From: Dolichospermum sp. LEGE 00240
Lineage (GTDB): Bacteria > Cyanobacteriota > Cyanobacteriia > Cyanobacteriales > Nostocaceae
Direction of reading: 5' to 3'
Assembly (NCBI RefSeq): GCF_015207875.1
Contig: NZ_JADEVZ010000013.1
Span: 24,116-88,115, forward strand
Length of the DNA: 64,000 nt
The notes below the pieces were generated by a model. It searched no databases, was not told where the DNA came from, and saw only the letters and a program-made list of their open reading frames with translations. The position numbers and the translations under genes are program-made. Shown in pieces: positions 17,529 through 26,012 of the stretch. Positions within the stretch are counted from its first letter, which is position 1, and each line of letters opens with the position of its first letter.

Positions 17529-18695
17529 TTAATATCGGCAAATAGCCGCCACTTTGACTCCACGAGGCATTGCTTCTGGCTCCAGACTATATACTCTACC
17601 ACCATTTAACATGGTGTGAATCACGGCAAAATCTAACATATCTTCATCCTCTGGTGTTGGTTCTGGATGTAACTCAACCGTAGCAGTTGGTAAATCAAAT
17701 TTACCCCATATATATTCTTTCTCAGGCACAAATAAAGTATCAACTCTTTGATAATATGCAGCGGGAACAATTGTTTTGATATCATTGGCAATTTTGTTAC
17801 TTTCTTCCCCAGCTAGTTGCAGATAAACAGCCATTAGATCCTCATATTCTCGTTGAAATAAAGGAGCAACAATTTCCCAAGCTGCCTGATTTAATTCTTG
17901 GGTTTTGAGAAGTTCTACATTACCAGTAATACCTGTTTCTAAAAAATGTGGATAGGTGTTAGCCTTTTGGTAAATTGGTAATAAATAATCTACTCCTGCT
18001 AATATTAAAGGTGCTTTTTCATCTCGTAAAGTTTCATGTAATGCAGTATCAACAGCATAACAAAAATTTAAAATCTCTCGCTCATGTTTTTCCCGATCTG
18101 AACTACCCTGTCCATGGACAGAACCCGGTTGTTGAGCGGCATAACTTACACTTCTAGGAGTACCGACTCTGTGCTGTACACCTTTTTGAAATTCATCCTC
18201 TAGAAGTGTTTTCGCCAGATTTTGAGGCATATTTTCTACTGCTATCTCCTCGAGTTTGTAGCGCGTTCCTGAGTAAAATTTGACATGATTTTGACTCAAG
18301 GCTAAAATATAGAATTTTCCATCATTATTAATCAAATTTAGTAAGGGTTTAATGTGGAAATTTTTGCCCACAACCACTAATTGGGGACAAGAAATTGGTA
18401 GACAATAGTAACGAAATAGATTGGGGGAACTAAAAATTACCAATCCTTGATTCTGAATTTCCCAAAAATCAGTATTGTCTAATTCCATTGCTGGTTTGAG
18501 CAAATTTACAGTCTCAGCATGGCGTAACCCCATTTCATCTAAGCGATTTTCAGCTTCTCGAATTAAATTTTTAAACCGAATTGGATTTTGTCGTGTTTCT
18601 CCGCCTAGTTTTTCCATAGGTAGATAGAGAGAAACGCATGGATACTCAGGATTTTGGACTAGATTTTTGAGTTCATCAAGAGAAAATATAGTCAT
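17529..18695 (-). CDS. baeRF-type protein (bacterial relative of eRF1)
   Basis: 388 aa, soluble. The N-terminal SLDELKNLVQNPEYPCVSLYLPMEK and the later FYILALSQNHVKFYSG, APLILAGVDYLLPIYQKAN and FAVIHTMLNGGRVYSL blocks fit the baeRF3-like group of bacterial proteins related to archaeo-eukaryotic release factor 1 and pelota. Such proteins are proposed to act on stalled ribosomes, but their role is not settled. A His-rich loop (SVHGQGSSDREKHEREIL) is present near residue 195-215. It stands alone. Confidence 0.7.
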   Translation of the reverse strand: MTIFSLDELKNLVQNPEYPCVSLYLPMEKLGGETRQNPIRFKNLIREAENRLDEMGLRHAETVNLLKPAMELDNTDFWEIQNQGLVIFSSPNLFRYYCLPISCPQLVVVGKNFHIKPLLNLINNDGKFYILALSQNHVKFYSGTRYKLEEIAVENMPQNLAKTLLEDEFQKGVQHRVGTPRSVSYAAQQPGSVHGQGSSDREKHEREILNFCYAVDTALHETLRDEKAPLILAGVDYLLPIYQKANTYPHFLETGITGNVELLKTQELNQAAWEIVAPLFQREYEDLMAVYLQLAGEESNKIANDIKTIVPAAYYQRVDTLFVPEKEYIWGKFDLPTATVELHPEPTPEDEDMLDFAVIHTMLNGGRVYSLEPEAMPRGVKVAAICRY

Positions 18696-18833
18696 AGATT
18701 TTATCCCCGTTGAGGATAATGATAGAATCTAGATTTAATTCAACTCTTGATGTGGAAATTCTGCATCTTTCTTTTGACAAGAAATTACCCGCTTCCTATT
18801 CCTTTTTATAGATGTGAACATGTGTAGAAAGAA

Positions 18834-19370
18834 TTATTGCTGTTTGAGAATACTGGGAATTGTGGCTAGGATGCGTGTGGCAATTTCTTCTGGTGTTTCG
18901 GTCGCGTTAATAGTAATATGTAAATCAGCTTGGGAGTACATTGGCTGACGTTGTTCCAAAAGCGATCGCAATTTACTTTCCATATCAGCATCTTGTAAAA
19001 GTGGTCTAGTATCGTCTGCCGCCAATCGCTGTAAGATGATTTGTATTGGTGAATCTAACCAAATTATCAAACCATGATGGAGGTAACTCCAATTCTGTTG
19101 CTGCATGACAATACCCCCACCAGTAGCCACAACCAATTTAGTATAGGCACAAACTTGAGCTAAGACATCACCTTCCAACTTACGAAACTCTGCTTCACCA
19201 TTCTCGGCAAATATTTCGTTAATAGATTTACCTGCGGCTTTAACTATCACTTCGTCTGTATCTACAAATCTATAACCAATTTCCTCGGCGATTAATTTTC
19301 CTACCGTTGTTTTCCCAACTCCCATCAGGCCAATTAAGTAGAGGTTAACTCCTTTTAAGATATCAATCAC
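18834..19370 (-). CDS. aroK: Shikimate kinase
   Basis: 178 aa. Phosphorylates shikimate at the 3-hydroxyl, the fifth step of chorismate synthesis. Walker A GLMGVGKTTVGKLIA (~16-30), shikimate-binding FVDTDEVI with Asp-Thr-Asp (~36-42), FRKLEGDVL, the glycine triad ATGGGIV (~83-89), and lid residues DDTRPLLQD (~121-129). The length is standard. The gene is not in an aro operon. Confidence 0.96.
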   Translation of the reverse strand: MIDILKGVNLYLIGLMGVGKTTVGKLIAEEIGYRFVDTDEVIVKAAGKSINEIFAENGEAEFRKLEGDVLAQVCAYTKLVVATGGGIVMQQQNWSYLHHGLIIWLDSPIQIILQRLAADDTRPLLQDADMESKLRSLLEQRQPMYSQADLHITINATETPEEIATRILATIPSILKQQ

Positions 19371-19422
19371 AATTATTTTTCTCCTGTCAAATTATTATTT
19401 ATTATTTAAGCTTAAATTAGCT

Positions 19423-19545
19423 AGGACTTAGGCAAGTGTCACACAAAAAATCTGTTGTAGGGTGCGTCAGATATAAATAATCTGTTTATTTGCAGGATTT
19501 ATACCGTCTGACGCACCTTACCAATGTGCCGGTTGCGTAAGTCCT
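19423..19545. repeat. 123-bp element with AGGACTTA(C/G)GCAA inverted ends
   Basis: Outer arms AGGACTTAGGCAA (19423-19435) and TTGCGTAAGTCCT (19533-19545) enclose a second pair, GGGTGCGTCAG and CTGACGCACC. No ORF. Single ends of the same family occur at ~1371 and ~58795. It abuts the stop codon of the LapA-like gene (19547). It behaves like a miniature inverted-repeat element. Confidence 0.65.
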
Positions 19546-19546
19546 G

Positions 19547-20182
19547 TTAGGGTTTTTGTGGTTTATTTTCTTCATCATCCTCAAAATCATCATCTTCAAA
19601 AAAATCCCAGTCATCATCATCTGTTACTTGATTTTTCCCTGATTCTTGATAAGGGGGGATAATAACTCGATAATCAGCATCATAAACTGATTCAGTTTTA
19701 CCTACAGCAGTATTTTTCGGTGATTGAGAACTATAGGAATAAACAGAACTAGGGCGAGAATTAGAACTTTGTGGACTAGCAGAAGTTTTTTGTTCTGGTT
19801 GTGAATCTTCTCCGTCATTCCAATCATCTTGATCCCGATTTGTGTCCCAATCGTCAAATTCATCATCAGCTTGATTAACTGGGGGTGACGGACTTTTAGG
19901 CGGAGGCGGATTTTGTCTGACACGGGGTGAAGTCGAAACTGATTTGGGGATAGGTTGTTGTGCTTGTAAATTTAAATCAGTGGCGAATTTTAATAATTTA
20001 GTAATTATTAAAGATGTAAAAATACCAGCAGTTATGCTCAATAAAATCCACAATGCTAATGGTAATGCCTGACTTCGCATTCCCAAAAATACTAGTGGCA
20101 GTGAGGGCGACAAATTTTGAACTAATATTATTATTAGTCCTAGCATTGCCGTCACTAAGATAATTAAGCGAATTGCAGCCAT
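19547..20182 (-). CDS. LapA-domain membrane protein with acidic tail
   Basis: 211 aa. Two N-terminal hydrophobic helices (~4-25 and ~38-62) match the small LapA (DUF1049) domain: LIILVTAMLGLIIILVQN, FLGM, and PLALWILLSITAGIFTSLII. The rest is a disordered, Pro/Ser/Gln-rich cytoplasmic tail ending in a strongly acidic run (VTDDDDWDFFEDDDFEDDEE). In proteobacteria LapA/LapB control LPS synthesis; in cyanobacteria the role is unknown. The tail length is likely to vary among strains. Confidence 0.75.
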   Translation of the reverse strand: MAAIRLIILVTAMLGLIIILVQNLSPSLPLVFLGMRSQALPLALWILLSITAGIFTSLIITKLLKFATDLNLQAQQPIPKSVSTSPRVRQNPPPPKSPSPPVNQADDEFDDWDTNRDQDDWNDGEDSQPEQKTSASPQSSNSRPSSVYSYSSQSPKNTAVGKTESVYDADYRVIIPPYQESGKNQVTDDDDWDFFEDDDFEDDEENKPQKP

Positions 20183-20650
20183 AACGAATTTAAAATTACA
20201 GCAAAATTTGAGAATACACCAGAAGAAAACAGATGAAAATAGCTATTGTCACAAACAAGTTAAATAGAATTAAAAATTAAAAATTTAGTGATTCCGTTTT
20301 TAATTTTTAATTGTCAATTTTTAATTGCTATATAGGGCTTGCTGAAAAAGTTGTCTGTGATAGCGCAGCGTGACGTAAGTCATGGGCTAGGAGTCAGGAG
20401 GAAGAATTAGAAGAAGAGAAGAATAGTATTAAATCTGGTAAAGTGATAGGTTTTTGCTAATTTCCACCCTTATTCCTTGCACTTATTTCACCTTTTTTAC
20501 CTTCAAACTCTTGATATATCTCAGTTCTAGGTTTATTCCGCAGCCCCTATATAGCGGTATGCACTTGAATGAGATACAGAATCTACAGTAAAAGCCTTAT
20601 GGTAAGAGATTCTTACCTCCTGACTCCTGACTTCTGACTCCTGACTCCTG
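20183..20650. repeat. 468-bp spacer with a TATATAGGG...TTGCTGAA element
   Basis: TATATAGGGCTTGCTGAAAAAG (starting 20329) and a related inverted end CAGCCCCTATATA (to 20553) bound a 225-bp region holding a GCGCAGCGTGACGTAAGTCA block. The same left end recurs at ~25299, ~46968 and ~53936, so it is a mobile repeat family. GGAGTCA and CTGACTC tandem units flank it. No gene is seen. Confidence 0.6.
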
Positions 20651-21271
20651 CTATAGATGACCTTGCCAGCGCTGAATTGATACACAGTCAATATCTAGTT
20701 GATCTAGGGCGCGAGCAACCACAAAATCAACTAAATCCTCAATGGTTTGAGGGTTGTGATACCAAGCAGGAATAGCGGGGACAATCCTCACGCCAGTTTC
20801 CGCTAAGGTCGTTAAGTTCCGCAGGTGAATTAAGCTAAAGGGAGTTTCTCTGGGGACAATTACCAGTTTACGTCCTTCTTTAATTTGGACATCTGCGGCT
20901 CGTTCTAGTAAATCCGAACTGAGTCCCCCAGCCAGTTTGGCAACTGTACTCATACTACAAGGCATAATGATCATCCCCAAAGTTCGGAAAGAACCGCTGG
21001 CAATACCAGCACCAACATCACTCCAAGGATGACACCGAAGTTTCCCCTGTTCGGGAACTCCGGCTTGTTGTCGCCAAAATTGCTCTTGTTTATCTGGCTC
21101 TGCTGGCATTCGGATTTCCTGTTCTGCTTGCCAAACTATGTAAGTTGATTTAGAGGCTACCAGTTCAATCTGATATTCCGCTGCTAAGAGAAATTTGAGG
21201 GCGCGAACAGCGTAAATCAGACCGGATGCACCTGTTACCCCCAGGATTAAAGGTTTTGTGTTATTGGTCAT
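20651..21271 (-). CDS. ubiX: Flavin prenyltransferase UbiX
   Basis: 206 aa. Joins dimethylallyl phosphate to FMN to make the prenyl-FMN cofactor used by UbiD decarboxylases in (plasto)quinone synthesis. N-terminal GVTGASGLIYAVRAL binds the phosphate; SFRTLGMIIMPCSMSTVAKLAGG and RKLVIVPRETPFSLIHLRNL are the conserved FMN/prenyl-site blocks. Length is typical. It lies 88 bp downstream of the RNB-family gene on the same strand, separated by TGGTTATTGG-type repeats, so they may be co-transcribed. Confidence 0.95.
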   Translation of the reverse strand: MTNNTKPLILGVTGASGLIYAVRALKFLLAAEYQIELVASKSTYIVWQAEQEIRMPAEPDKQEQFWRQQAGVPEQGKLRCHPWSDVGAGIASGSFRTLGMIIMPCSMSTVAKLAGGLSSDLLERAADVQIKEGRKLVIVPRETPFSLIHLRNLTTLAETGVRIVPAIPAWYHNPQTIEDLVDFVVARALDQLDIDCVSIQRWQGHL

Positions 21272-21358
21272 TAGTTAGTGGTCAGTGGTTATTGGTTATT
21301 GGTGATTGGTTATTGATTCACAGCAAAGAACAACTGACAACTGACAAAGAACAACTGA

Positions 21359-23713
21359 CTATTCCTCATCATAGGGTTCTTGATCAAAAGGGTCAGTTTT
21401 ATTGGGTGAATAAATGTCTCCTGTATCGTCATCTTCATTGTTACCATTTGCGCCCATACTTTTGGGTAAACCATCAGCGCCAACGGTGACAAGATCAATT
21501 TGTTGACGGTAGTAATCAACACTTTTGACTTGTACCATGCAGCTATCGCCTAACCGGTAGGAAGCTCGATTTTTCCGCCCAAATAAAGCCTGTTGTCTGG
21601 CTCGATATTCGTACCAATCGTCTTTGAGGGAACTAACGTGAACTAGTCCTTCTACCCGTAAGGTATTAGCGAGATTGGTTTCTGTGGGCGATTCTACTGG
21701 GACTTCAATTTCCACAAAGAAACCGTAGGATTGAACACCGGTGATCACCCCTGGAAATACTTCGCCAATGCGTTGTTTCATTAAGGAAGCTTTTTGCAGT
21801 CCGGCTAAATCGGCTTCAGCTTCTTGCACTTCTTTTTCCCGGTCATTAATTTGCACAATGACTCTGGTTAAGTCACTTTGGATTTCTTGGTGCAGTTCTG
21901 GGGGGAGAACGTTCCAATTGATTTCTTCGTGACAATTGGAATGGCGCAGGTTAATCCGATCCTTGACGCGGGTATTTCGGCGATCGCGCCCATGTTCTAT
22001 TAAGTGATGATACACCCGTTGTAAGAGGATGTCTGGATAACGACGTAAGGGGGCGGTGACGTGGACATATTGTGACAAAGCCAGTCCAAAATGAGAACCT
22101 TTGGTGGTGCTGTAGACGGAAGGCTTGAGGGTGTCTTGTAATAAATAGGTGAGAACTTGTTCCGAGGGGGAATCGGCAAAAGCTCCGGTCAAGTGTTGAT
22201 AATCTAGGGGTTGGATTTCTAATTCTGGATCTAGTCCCAATTCCACACCTAAATTAACAGCTAGTTTGAGCATTTCCTGAACATCTTCGGGATCAGGTGT
22301 GCCTTGAACTCGCCATAAACTAGGAATCCCCAAGGCGCTGAGGTGATCAGCCATGAGTTGATTTACTAATATTACCAACTCTGTAATCAGCGATCGCCCA
22401 GGTAAGTCATTCAAGACGACAGATCCCATTGATCCCTCATCATAATAGGGGTTATGACTAGGGGGGAGATTCAACTGTAAACTACCGCGCTGTAGACGTA
22501 CCTGTTTAACAGCTTTAGCTAACGTCTGCAAATCTGCTAATTTTTCCTGGACGGCGGCCGCTACTTTGCTGCTTTCACCGGCGAGAATGCTTTCTGTCTC
22601 CCCTTGACTGACAGCTACATCTACATTCATCACACTCGGTTGAATTTCCCACTCCTCCACTTGTCCCGATTCAGGGTTAATGGTGATGATAAAGGAAAGA
22701 GCCAAGCGATCGCTCCCAGGCACTAAAGAACACCGTTCTGTCACCGCTGCTGGTAACATCGGCAATAACAATTCTCCCAGATAAACTGACTTACCACGTT
22801 TGAGTGCTTCCCTGTCCAAAGCTTCATCCGCTTGAATGTAGTGGGAAACATCCGTAATGTGAAAAATTAATCGCCAATTGTCAGCGCTAATTTTTTCCAT
22901 ACTCAAGGCATTTTCTACCACCGACTCATCACCGTTGGTACTCTTAATAGTGAAGGTAAAAACATCACGTAAATCCAGGCGATTTTTCAGGTCTGCTTTC
23001 AGGAGTCTCTTGGGTAACTTCGCCGCTGCTTCGAGGATCGAATCGGGAAAAGTTCGGGATAAATCATGTTTACAAGTGACCAAATCTATATCCGCTGCCG
23101 CTTCAGCATCACTACCCAAAATTTGCACAACTCGACCCAAAGGAGGATATTGTGCCAAGGGATAGCGGAGGATTTCTACGTGAGCCAAATGGTCAATAGC
23201 TTCCTCTAGCTTCATGTTGTTGAGTTGTAGTTTCAGTTCAAACAGCAATCTGTCATCCAAAGGAACAGCCCGAAACCCTTCCTCCACCTGCTTAATTCTG
23301 GCGAGTAAAGTATGATTAGACCGCTCCATAATCAACTTCACCTCACCTTCAGGCGATCGCCGCCGGCTACCTTCCTTGAGGACTCTCACTAAAACGCGAT
23401 CGCCATTCCAGGCATTACTCAAATGACTTTCGCGGATGTAAATATCCTCTGAGCCTTCGCTATCTTGAATCGCAAAACAAAAGCCCTTACTAGAGCAACG
23501 TAGTTTCGCCTCAATTAAGCCCTCTTCCGTAACGCGGCGATATTTCCCCCGTTCCTTCACCAAAAGCCCAATTTTTTCTAACACATCCAAAGTAATTTGG
23601 AGTTTTTCTAGACTTTCTTCATCCTCACAACCCAGTTTCTTTTCTAGGACTTTACGGGCCACCAATTTATCATCTGTAAAATTGGCAAGAAGTGTAGCGA
23701 TTGAAAATTCCAT
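21359..23713 (-). CDS. RNB-family (RNase II/R-like) protein with altered active site
   Basis: 784 aa. Order: winged-helix-like start (~1-65), cold-shock domain (~70-150), RNB domain (~215-560) with HITDVSHYIQ...LDREALKRGKSVYL and HFGLALSQYVHVTAPLRRYPDILLQR, then an S1 domain (~650-765). In active RNase II/R the TID-entry motif is D-x-x-D-F-D-D-A; here the aligned stretch reads GDESVVENALS, so most of the Mg2+-binding aspartates are changed. It may bind RNA without cutting it, or be the cyanobacterial Zam-like RNB protein. A 3'-5' exonuclease role is therefore uncertain. A second, conventional RNB gene would be expected elsewhere. Confidence 0.8.
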   Translation of the reverse strand: MEFSIATLLANFTDDKLVARKVLEKKLGCEDEESLEKLQITLDVLEKIGLLVKERGKYRRVTEEGLIEAKLRCSSKGFCFAIQDSEGSEDIYIRESHLSNAWNGDRVLVRVLKEGSRRRSPEGEVKLIMERSNHTLLARIKQVEEGFRAVPLDDRLLFELKLQLNNMKLEEAIDHLAHVEILRYPLAQYPPLGRVVQILGSDAEAAADIDLVTCKHDLSRTFPDSILEAAAKLPKRLLKADLKNRLDLRDVFTFTIKSTNGDESVVENALSMEKISADNWRLIFHITDVSHYIQADEALDREALKRGKSVYLGELLLPMLPAAVTERCSLVPGSDRLALSFIITINPESGQVEEWEIQPSVMNVDVAVSQGETESILAGESSKVAAAVQEKLADLQTLAKAVKQVRLQRGSLQLNLPPSHNPYYDEGSMGSVVLNDLPGRSLITELVILVNQLMADHLSALGIPSLWRVQGTPDPEDVQEMLKLAVNLGVELGLDPELEIQPLDYQHLTGAFADSPSEQVLTYLLQDTLKPSVYSTTKGSHFGLALSQYVHVTAPLRRYPDILLQRVYHHLIEHGRDRRNTRVKDRINLRHSNCHEEINWNVLPPELHQEIQSDLTRVIVQINDREKEVQEAEADLAGLQKASLMKQRIGEVFPGVITGVQSYGFFVEIEVPVESPTETNLANTLRVEGLVHVSSLKDDWYEYRARQQALFGRKNRASYRLGDSCMVQVKSVDYYRQQIDLVTVGADGLPKSMGANGNNEDDDTGDIYSPNKTDPFDQEPYDEE

Positions 23714-24566
23714 GCAGTGAACCGACCTTTGGTCAAAACATCATTTGTTGTCGAATCTGGCCTTTACTGTATCCCCTCACGGTTTACAGACACTTGCTGC
23801 TGTACGAATTTCGCCCTTGGGTAGTGTTTCGTCTTCAAGGCAAGTCCGCTCATAGCGCGGCGTGGCATTAGCCATAGTCATTGTCAGCGGAAGCCCCTGC
23901 GTTGACTTCTCACTGCACGACAATCTCAGAGTTTGCTTGCATGACCCTTGACTTGATCTAAACAATCTTCACCATGCACTCCTGATACTCAATAATTAAA
24001 CACTAAGTAATTAGATAATGGATGAGTGAGAGACTTGGTTTGGAGAACTCTCTATACCATCCACGAGCTACAAACCGGCTTAACCACAGGTGTTCGATAG
24101 TTTAGATATAAGGTAATCTCACGCCATCAGCATCTGATAACATAACGTGGCATTAGCCATGTCTTCACCAGCAGAAACCGCTGAAAACCCAATTCTCCCT
24201 TATGTAGAATCGGTAACAATCAGGTAAGCAGTAAAACACAGGCAACGAGGGCAAACCTTATCTTGATCATAAGGATAGTAGATTTAGAGCGCACTTCTTT
24301 AAAAATACTTCTAGATATCTAATTGGGTAATTAGTATAGCATTTAAAGATAGACAACAATTTGTGCTGAACAACTGCTAGTATCAGAACATATTTAAAAT
24401 CGTGAGTGCTTAGTTCTCAGTAAAACTTTATATTGAAATATAGGGTTTTGTCTAGGGGATTGGTAATTGGTAATTGGTAATTGGTAATGGAGAAAAATTC
24501 TTGACTCATTCCCTATTCCCTGTTCCCTAATTAAGAACCGACGTTATTAGGAAAATTTAGATAAAA
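23714..24566. other. 850-bp spacer upstream of the RNB gene
   Basis: A long gene-free stretch with higher GC and less repeat debris in its first 500 bp than other spacers here. On the minus strand a small frame (23777-23872, MANATPRYERTCL...) ends close to the RNB gene; I do not recognise it. GTGGCATTAGCCAT occurs twice (~23866 and ~24143). From ~24460 there are GGTAATT tandem units. The size and composition would allow a long 5' leader or a small RNA, but I cannot name one. Confidence 0.4.
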
Positions 24567-25289
24567 ATGGTTGAAAGCATTATGTTGGCACAATTCCAGA
24601 ACTTGTACCCCAACGGCAGTATTATCTCAGAACTAATAGAAATTTTTCAAGGGAAATATATCGTCCGTGTTAGTATACAACTCGAAGGCATCACCCGGGC
24701 AACAGGTATGGCCGGAGCAGAAACAGTAGAAGCAGCAGAAGACCAAGCCAGAGATAGAGCATTCACAGTTTTAGGCATCAAAAACCTCCCAGTAGAAGCC
24801 ACAAAATCAGCTTCACCATCAGTGACTCCACCACCCATCAAACCTACTTTACAGGAATCAAAACCTCTTCCTCCAGTCACCCACACCACCACACCAACAT
24901 CTACACCGCCCTTTCTAGAAGAGCAAATTAATCCTCAAATTACAAAACCAGAAATATTCCCCCATCCAGAACCAGAATATCCACCCTTAGCAGAAGTCCC
25001 TCCCAGCAATGTGACACCGTTCACCCCTCGGAGTTACACAGCTTACGAAGACGCTAGTGTCCAGTCAGCCATTGGTAAAAACAAAAGACGCAACGAACCA
25101 GTTAACTTATCTGATGTTATTGCTCAAACAGACGTAGAAATCGAGCGCTTAGGCTGGACACCAGAACAAGGAAAAGATTATCTAGTCAAAACCTACAGTA
25201 AACGAGGACGTTCGCTCCTGAGTGAAGAAGAACTCCGAAATTTTCTCACTTATCTCAAATCCCAACCAGACCCCATTGCGGGATTTTAA
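24567..25289 (+). CDS. Conserved cyanobacterial hypothetical protein
   Basis: 240 aa. An N-terminal domain of ~75 residues (QFQNLYPNGSIISELIEIFQGKYIVRVSIQLEGITRATGMA...AEDQARDRAF) looks like a double-stranded-RNA-binding-like or ferredoxin-like alpha/beta unit. A ~90-residue linker rich in Pro, Thr and Ser follows. The C-terminal 60 residues (LSDVIAQTDVEIERLGWTPEQGKDYLVKTYSKRGRSLLSEEEL) form a helical domain of a type seen in several cyanobacterial proteins of unknown function. ATG at 24582 is an alternative start. Function unknown. Confidence 0.72.
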   Translation: MVESIMLAQFQNLYPNGSIISELIEIFQGKYIVRVSIQLEGITRATGMAGAETVEAAEDQARDRAFTVLGIKNLPVEATKSASPSVTPPPIKPTLQESKPLPPVTHTTTPTSTPPFLEEQINPQITKPEIFPHPEPEYPPLAEVPPSNVTPFTPRSYTAYEDASVQSAIGKNKRRNEPVNLSDVIAQTDVEIERLGWTPEQGKDYLVKTYSKRGRSLLSEEELRNFLTYLKSQPDPIAGF

Positions 25290-25359
25290 ATTAAGTAGGG
25301 TTTGCTGAAAAAGTCTTTTCGTGAAGGCTAGGAGTCAGGAGTCACCGAGTCAGGAGGAA

Positions 25360-25527
25360 ACCTGAGTTCGATATAAGATAATTTTTGGAAAACTGCCCCA
25401 AATATGAGTCTCGAACCCTTATGATCTGGTTGAAAAAATCATAACTCTGTTCGCGTAGCGTCTCCGAAGGAGAAACTCCGTTCGCGTAGCGTCTCCGAAG
25501 GAGAAACTCCTAACACCGAACTCAGGT
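25360..25527. mobile_element. Miniature element A, arms ACCTGAGTTCG / CGAACTCAGGT, with tandem SDR units
   Basis: Perfect 11-bp arms bound a core (GGAAAACTGCCCCAA.TATGAGTCTC...) shared with 28611-28738. Inside, the 24-bp GTTCGCGTAGCGTCTCCGAA(GGAG) unit occurs twice in tandem (period ~31 bp, 25449-25510); element B holds only one partial unit. This unit resembles the short dispersed repeats (SDR) described from Nostoc. Confidence 0.72.
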
Positions 25528-25645
25528 CTAAGTGGGGTTTGCTGAAAACTTTAACCATAAAAATTATTTTAACTTTAACTTTAACAGCGATCGCCGTCAC
25601 CACAACCACAATCCGCTTAATATTCGTAAACTTGCTAAATAACCG

Positions 25646-25676
25646 TAGGGGCGCAGGGCCCGCGCCCTCTGTATTC
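25646..25676. repeat. GTAGGGGCGCAGG palindromic repeat
   Basis: GTAGGGGCGCAGGGCCCGCGCCC: a short GC-rich palindrome. Related units stand at ~41082 and ~53187 (GGGCGCAG...CTGCGCCCCTAC). It is inside the 720-bp spacer between the 24567 gene and the porin, which has no supported gene. Confidence 0.6.
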
Positions 25677-25767
25677 TGCACTCCCCATTATATTTCATTC
25701 CCGCCTCGCTGTACTGAGAGGTTATCAGTTTTCATACAAAAATGTAGGGGTTTAGCACTGCTGATAT

Positions 25768-25945
25768 GTGTCAACTTAACGTAAAACGGGCGGTTAGAAA
25801 CCGCGCGTACAGAGGCAAAACCCACCTGCGTGGGTTTCAATCCTTGATTTTTTCTTAGTCCGCGCAGGCGGACTTTGTTTGTGTAGCCGCGTTCGCCCTT
25901 GGCGTGGCGAAGCCATATTCCATTCGCCAGGGCTTAAGTTGACAC
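25768..25945. mobile_element. 178-bp inverted-repeat element GTGTCAACTTAA, containing the AACCCACC repeat
   Basis: Perfect 12-bp arms (25768-25779, 25934-25945). Inside is copy 2 of the AAACCCACCTGCGTGGGTTT / AGTCCGCGCAGGCGGACT double hairpin, plus a CGCCCTTGGCGTGGCGAAG unit. No ORF. It is either a nested insertion or a longer version of the same family. Confidence 0.65.
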
Positions 25946-26012
25946 CATTAAGCTTTTGCTTTACCCCTACCTATACGAATCAATCCTGATTACTTCCTAA
26001 CCTAACTTAATT

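Noticed and set aside
25439..25784. Overlapping ORFs in the spacer between the 24567 gene and the porin
   Set aside because: They translate SDR units and GC-rich palindromes, with no conserved features.
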